DNA from: Nocardia aurantia
GTDB taxonomy: Bacteria; Actinomycetota; Actinomycetes; Mycobacteriales; Mycobacteriaceae
Direction: 5' to 3'
Assembly: GCF_009604425.1 (NCBI RefSeq)
Contig: NZ_WEGI01000009.1
Span: 310,001 to 374,000 of the forward strand
Length of the DNA stretch: 64,000 nucleotides
Made by a program: the position numbers and the translations under genes. This document shows positions 61,360 to 64,000 of the stretch, one piece after another (positions within the stretch are counted from its first letter, which is position 1; each line of letters starts with the position of its first letter). Under the pieces are notes generated by a model. The model was not told the DNA's origin. It did no database searches and was given only the letters and a program-made list of their open reading frames with translations.

Positions 61360-61728
61360 TCAGTGCTTCCCGTCGCGGTAGGCGCTGATCAGCGCCGCGG
61401 ACAGCCGGCCGCGAGTGGAGACGGTGTGCCCGGACTTCTGCGCCCACATACGGATCGCGGCGGTCTCCTCCTTGGACAGGCCCCCGCCTTCCCGGCTGGT
61501 GGTGCGGGTACGGGCACCGGCCCGCGGCGAGCGGCGCCCGACCCGGCGTGCGGCCTGGATGTACGGCTCGACCTGCCGGAAGAATTCGTCCCGGTTTTTC
61601 GCCCCGAGGTCGATCTCGTAGTCGGTACCGTCGAGTGAGAACGTAATGGTCGGCTCCGGAACAAGATTCGGGTCGATCCGCTCACCGCTGATGTCGTCGA
61701 ATGTTTCGACCATGGTTTTCTGCGCCAT
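61360..61728 (-). CDS. lsr2: Lsr2 nucleoid-associated protein
   Basis: A 122-residue H-NS-like protein. The N-terminal dimerisation domain (FDDISGERIDP, ITFSLDGTDYEIDL) is joined by a basic linker to the C-terminal DNA-binding domain with AIRMWAQKSGHTVSTRGRL. The RGR hook at 106-108 enters the minor groove of AT-rich DNA. Lsr2 silences foreign AT-rich genes, so the low-GC cassette at 40.6-44.9 kb is a plausible target. The -10 element lies so close that ATG 61728 is probably the first transcribed codon. Confidence 0.95.
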   Translation of the reverse strand: MAQKTMVETFDDISGERIDPNLVPEPTITFSLDGTDYEIDLGAKNRDEFFRQVEPYIQAARRVGRRSPRAGARTRTTSREGGGLSKEETAAIRMWAQKSGHTVSTRGRLSAALISAYRDGKH

Positions 61729-61734
61729 GTTCAC

Positions 61735-61763
61735 AAGATAGCACGCCGTGCCGGACGCTTTAA
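61735..61763 (-). promoter_or_regulatory. lsr2 promoter, apparently leaderless
   Basis: On the minus strand, TTAAAG (61758-61763), 17 bp, then TATCTT (61735-61740). The expected start point falls at or next to ATG 61728, giving no room for a ribosome site, and none is visible. An inverted repeat GCTTTA-N8-TAAAGC (61757-61776) overlaps the -35 and may be an autoregulatory site. Confidence 0.6.
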
Positions 61764-62088
61764 CGAAAGATAAAGCGGTTCGGAGTTATTCGATAGCTTC
61801 GGTTGCGTAATATTTCGTTGCGCGATCCGAATGCACGTGCGGCGCGGCCGACCCGAACCGGACTTCGGGGCCCGCACCAGCGCAGCGCCCACGGTACCTG
61901 CTGGTCACCGGCGTGGGCCGCCGCCGGATACTCGGATCCGGGCTCGACCGGGTGCGCCACCGTCCCGGGACATCCATCCGGTCACGCCGGCGGCCCGGCG
62001 AACACCTACCCGAAATGACGATTCCAGGAAAGTGAATCTGCCGACATTGCGTCCACGCCGGATGGTTGTTCCGCGCCGCCGGCACAGT
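61735..62088. other. AT-rich region upstream of lsr2
   Basis: 354 bp; the first 100 are conspicuously AT-rich for this genome and contain the lsr2 promoter. The rest is GC-rich with no supported gene. Confidence 0.55.
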
Positions 62089-62766
62089 TCATCTGCCGCC
62101 GGTGGTGAACTCCCGGACGATCCCGGCCAGTGCGGCGGGATCCTGCAGCATCGGCAGATGCCCGGTCGGCAACTCACGGCGAAATCCGGAACCGAGCTCG
62201 GTGGCATACCGGTATTGCAGTGCCGTGGCCATCTGCCGATCCTCGGTGGTGACGACGAAACCGGTGTGTGCCGGAAACGTCCTCGGGGTCACCGCATCCT
62301 GATACAGGTGCCGGGATTCCGGCGCGAACTCGGCGACGATGTGGCCGGTGACCTCCTCGTCGAGCCCGGCGCACAACGTCGAACGGATCGCCTTCTCCGG
62401 CGGGCGAGTCCCCGCGACCCGCATGATCAGACCCACGAGAACCCGTTGCGGCGCAGGCAAACCCGTCAGGAACGAGGCCCCGGCGGCGGGGAACGACGCG
62501 GCGACGCCGAGCACCCCGGTGACCCGCTCGGGCGCGGTGGTGACGATCCGGCTCGCCACGACACCACCGATCGAATGCGCCACGATCGTGAACGAGCCAG
62601 CCGGAACCTGTTCCAGCGCCGCGGCCGCGTAATCCGCCGACCGCGCGTCGCCCCGCTTCGGATACGCCGCCACGACCGACTCACCGGGCAGATCCGCGCG
62701 CACGTCGTCCCAGATCCAGGCAGGAAGCCCCGCGCCACTGAGGAACAGGATCGGATCCGGGTTCAC
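62089..62766 (-). CDS. Alpha/beta hydrolase
   Basis: A 225-residue esterase-like protein: PDPILFLSGAGLPAWIWDDV (3-22), nucleophile Ser in IVAHSIGGVVA (~60-70), and late His in PTGHLPML. The GTG start has AAGGAG six bases upstream. Resembles the AB_hydrolase_6/EST group; substrate unknown. Confidence 0.87.
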   Translation of the reverse strand: MNPDPILFLSGAGLPAWIWDDVRADLPGESVVAAYPKRGDARSADYAAAALEQVPAGSFTIVAHSIGGVVASRIVTTAPERVTGVLGVAASFPAAGASFLTGLPAPQRVLVGLIMRVAGTRPPEKAIRSTLCAGLDEEVTGHIVAEFAPESRHLYQDAVTPRTFPAHTGFVVTTEDRQMATALQYRYATELGSGFRRELPTGHLPMLQDPAALAGIVREFTTGGR

Positions 62767-62869
62767 GTCGTTCTCCTTGCTGTCGTGGAATACGCCCGCC
62801 ACCGTAGGCGAGGGGTCCGACACGAACCGATCGGCGAATCCGCTGTCCGAGTTCTCCTATGCTGCTGAC

Positions 62870-63375
62870 GTGAGTTCTCCGGGTTTCTGGTGTGGCGCGT
62901 GCGGTCTGTATCACGACGGTCTGCCGCTCAGTTACGGCTCGCCCGCCCCGGCCTATTGGCATTCCGATCTGGAAGACCGGCCGGACAGCTTCCTGGCGCA
63001 GGAGGAATGCGTCATCGGCGGCGAGCAGTTCTTCCTGCGCGGTCGGGTGGTTCTGCCGGTGGTCGACACCGGACAGGAATTCGATTGGGGTGTCTGGGTT
63101 TCGGTCAGCCGTACCAGCTACGAGCGCATCATCGAGATCTGGGACGATCCGCAACGGGTATCGGAGCCGCCGTTCTTCGGCTGGCTGTCGAGCGATATCG
63201 ACGGATATCAGCCGACGACCCTGAACCTGAAGACCCGCGTGCACACCCAGCGGTCGGCTACCGCCCCACCATCGAACTGGAACCCACCGACCATCCACTG
63301 GCGGTGGAACAACGCACCGGGATCACCCTCGCCCGCGTCCGCGCCATCGCGGAATGGAACCTGCACCGGCAGTAG
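62870..63375 (+). pseudogene. DUF2199 protein gene with a one-base frameshift
   Basis: From GTG 62870 the frame reads SSPGFWCGACGLYHDGLPLS and later WLSSDIDGYQPTTLNLKTRV, clearly DUF2199 (Cys-x2-Cys-Gly near the N-terminus). Near 63250 the expected ending appears in another frame, VGYRPTIELEPTDHPLAVEQ then RTGITLARVRAIAEWNLHRQ, stopping at 63375. One base appears lost around HTQ/AVG. Restoring it gives a 168-residue protein of normal length. Confidence 0.7.
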
Positions 63376-63436
63376 GAACAGTATCGAGGTTCACTGCGTG
63401 GTCGTGGCGGCGATGTTCACTCGATTTCCTGTTCTC

Positions 63437-63982
63437 TCAACGGGTTCGGCTGGCCGGAGCGCGGCAGTAGACGGCGGCGGGGTCGCCGCGATATCGGACG
63501 GTGTCGATGTCGATGCGCCGCACCAGCCATCGTGATCCGACACCGACCAGATCGGCGGTGTAGCGGTAGGTCAGCTGTGCGCCGACAGCACGGTCGTCGA
63601 TCAGTCGATGGCGGACCTCGGCCGGCGCTCCCAGGCGCGCGAGCCCACCGTCGATCACGACACGTGGTGCGATCAGCGTGTGCGTGGTCTCCACCCGGCC
63701 GGCGAAGATTCCCATCAGGATGTCCGCGATGGTGTCCTGTCCGATCAGCTGGGGACTGCGCGCCGACCAAGCTTCGGTGGCGCGCCGCGGGTCCAATTCA
63801 GCATCGGCGGTCAGCGGCGAAATCAGGCGTTCCCGGTCCCACACCGCCACGCCGTCGGCGAACCGGCGCAACGCCTCGACAACCTGTCCGTCCAGCCGTT
63901 GCTCCTCTCGTCGACCGGCACCGTCGCTTCCGAAACCCGTTGTGCCGCTGTGATTCAGCGTGCCCGTGGCCGAACGGCCCAT
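63437..63982 (-). CDS. SnoaL/NTF2-like protein
   Basis: A 181-residue protein. A variable N-terminus is followed by an NTF2-fold: VVEALRRFADGVAVWDRERL, LTADAELDP, LIGQDTIADILMGIFAGRVE, and strands TLIAPRVVIDGGLARLGAPA and YRYTADLVGVGSRWLVRRID. The ATG at 63982 has no good ribosome site, so an internal start is possible. Function unknown. Confidence 0.7.
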   Translation of the reverse strand: MGRSATGTLNHSGTTGFGSDGAGRREEQRLDGQVVEALRRFADGVAVWDRERLISPLTADAELDPRRATEAWSARSPQLIGQDTIADILMGIFAGRVETTHTLIAPRVVIDGGLARLGAPAEVRHRLIDDRAVGAQLTYRYTADLVGVGSRWLVRRIDIDTVRYRGDPAAVYCRAPASRTR

Positions 63983-64000
63983 CAAGCGGGCATTATGGAA

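Noticed and set aside
1..64000. tRNA, rRNA, insertion sequences, attachment sites
   Set aside because: No cloverleaf-like sequence, transposase, terminal inverted repeats with target duplications, or integrase was found on reading both strands; a covariance-model search would be needed to exclude small RNAs.

Overview
The window is chromosomal DNA from a high-GC, mycolic-acid-type actinomycete, most likely Nocardia or a close relative such as Rhodococcus. The reasons are strong G/C bias at third codon positions, three F420-type luciferase-like oxidoreductases plus a Ddn-like F420 nitroreductase, an Lsr2 nucleoid protein, a DesA3-like acyl desaturase, a KshA-like Rieske oxygenase, a Tat-exported cholesterol oxidase and many TetR regulators. 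No rRNA, tRNA, insertion sequence or CRISPR array was seen.

Layout. 0-14 kb: the start of a P450, a small gene ending in a bidirectional terminator, a drug-efflux MFS with its XRE regulator, a TetR, the cholesterol oxidase, a HYD1-type ADP-ribosyltransferase-like protein, a TetR/F420-oxidoreductase/phosphotransferase group, an orphan response regulator, and an HTH-ClpN-ABC transporter operon. 14-26 kb: a steroid- or aromatic-type catabolic cluster (Rieske oxygenase, DapB-like protein, SnoaL protein, dehydrogenase, F420 enzyme, hydrolases) with several TetR regulators, and an ECF sigma factor with a SnoaL tail. 26-40 kb: DUF1003 and MgtE-N/CBS proteins, an MAO-type amine oxidase, an F420 enzyme, a membrane protein with a diiron-type hydrolase, an acyl-CoA synthetase, and a flavin monooxygenase-hydrolase-SDR-alcohol dehydrogenase operon that appears to share one TetR regulator with the synthetase.

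40.6-44.9 kb is the most unusual region. Five tightly overlapping genes with visibly lower GC encode an HD-domain (SAMHD1/dNTPase-like) protein fused to a C-terminal TIR domain, a P-loop deoxynucleotide-kinase-like protein, and three dCTP deaminase/dUTPase-family paralogues. The HD metal-site histidine is replaced by Gln, and the middle deaminase paralogue has Gln in place of its catalytic Glu. The set looks like a horizontally acquired nucleotide-sensing or nucleotide-depleting anti-phage cassette, and I do not recognise it as a described system.

45-64 kb: a DesA3-like desaturase, a DEAD-box helicase with a repeat tail, a TetR/hydrolase pair with two perfect tandem operators, a LysR/MFS pair, a LuxI-type autoinducer synthase broken by a one-base frameshift, a STAND NTPase with TPR repeats coupled to a small partner gene, a Ddn-DoxX-MarR operon, a decayed ECF sigma factor, lsr2 with an apparently leaderless promoter, and a frameshifted DUF2199 gene. 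Several one-base frameshifts occur between 46 and 63 kb. They may be real decay or uncorrected sequencing errors.

Many divergent promoters contain near-perfect palindromes, so the regulator-target assignments are unusually readable from sequence alone.
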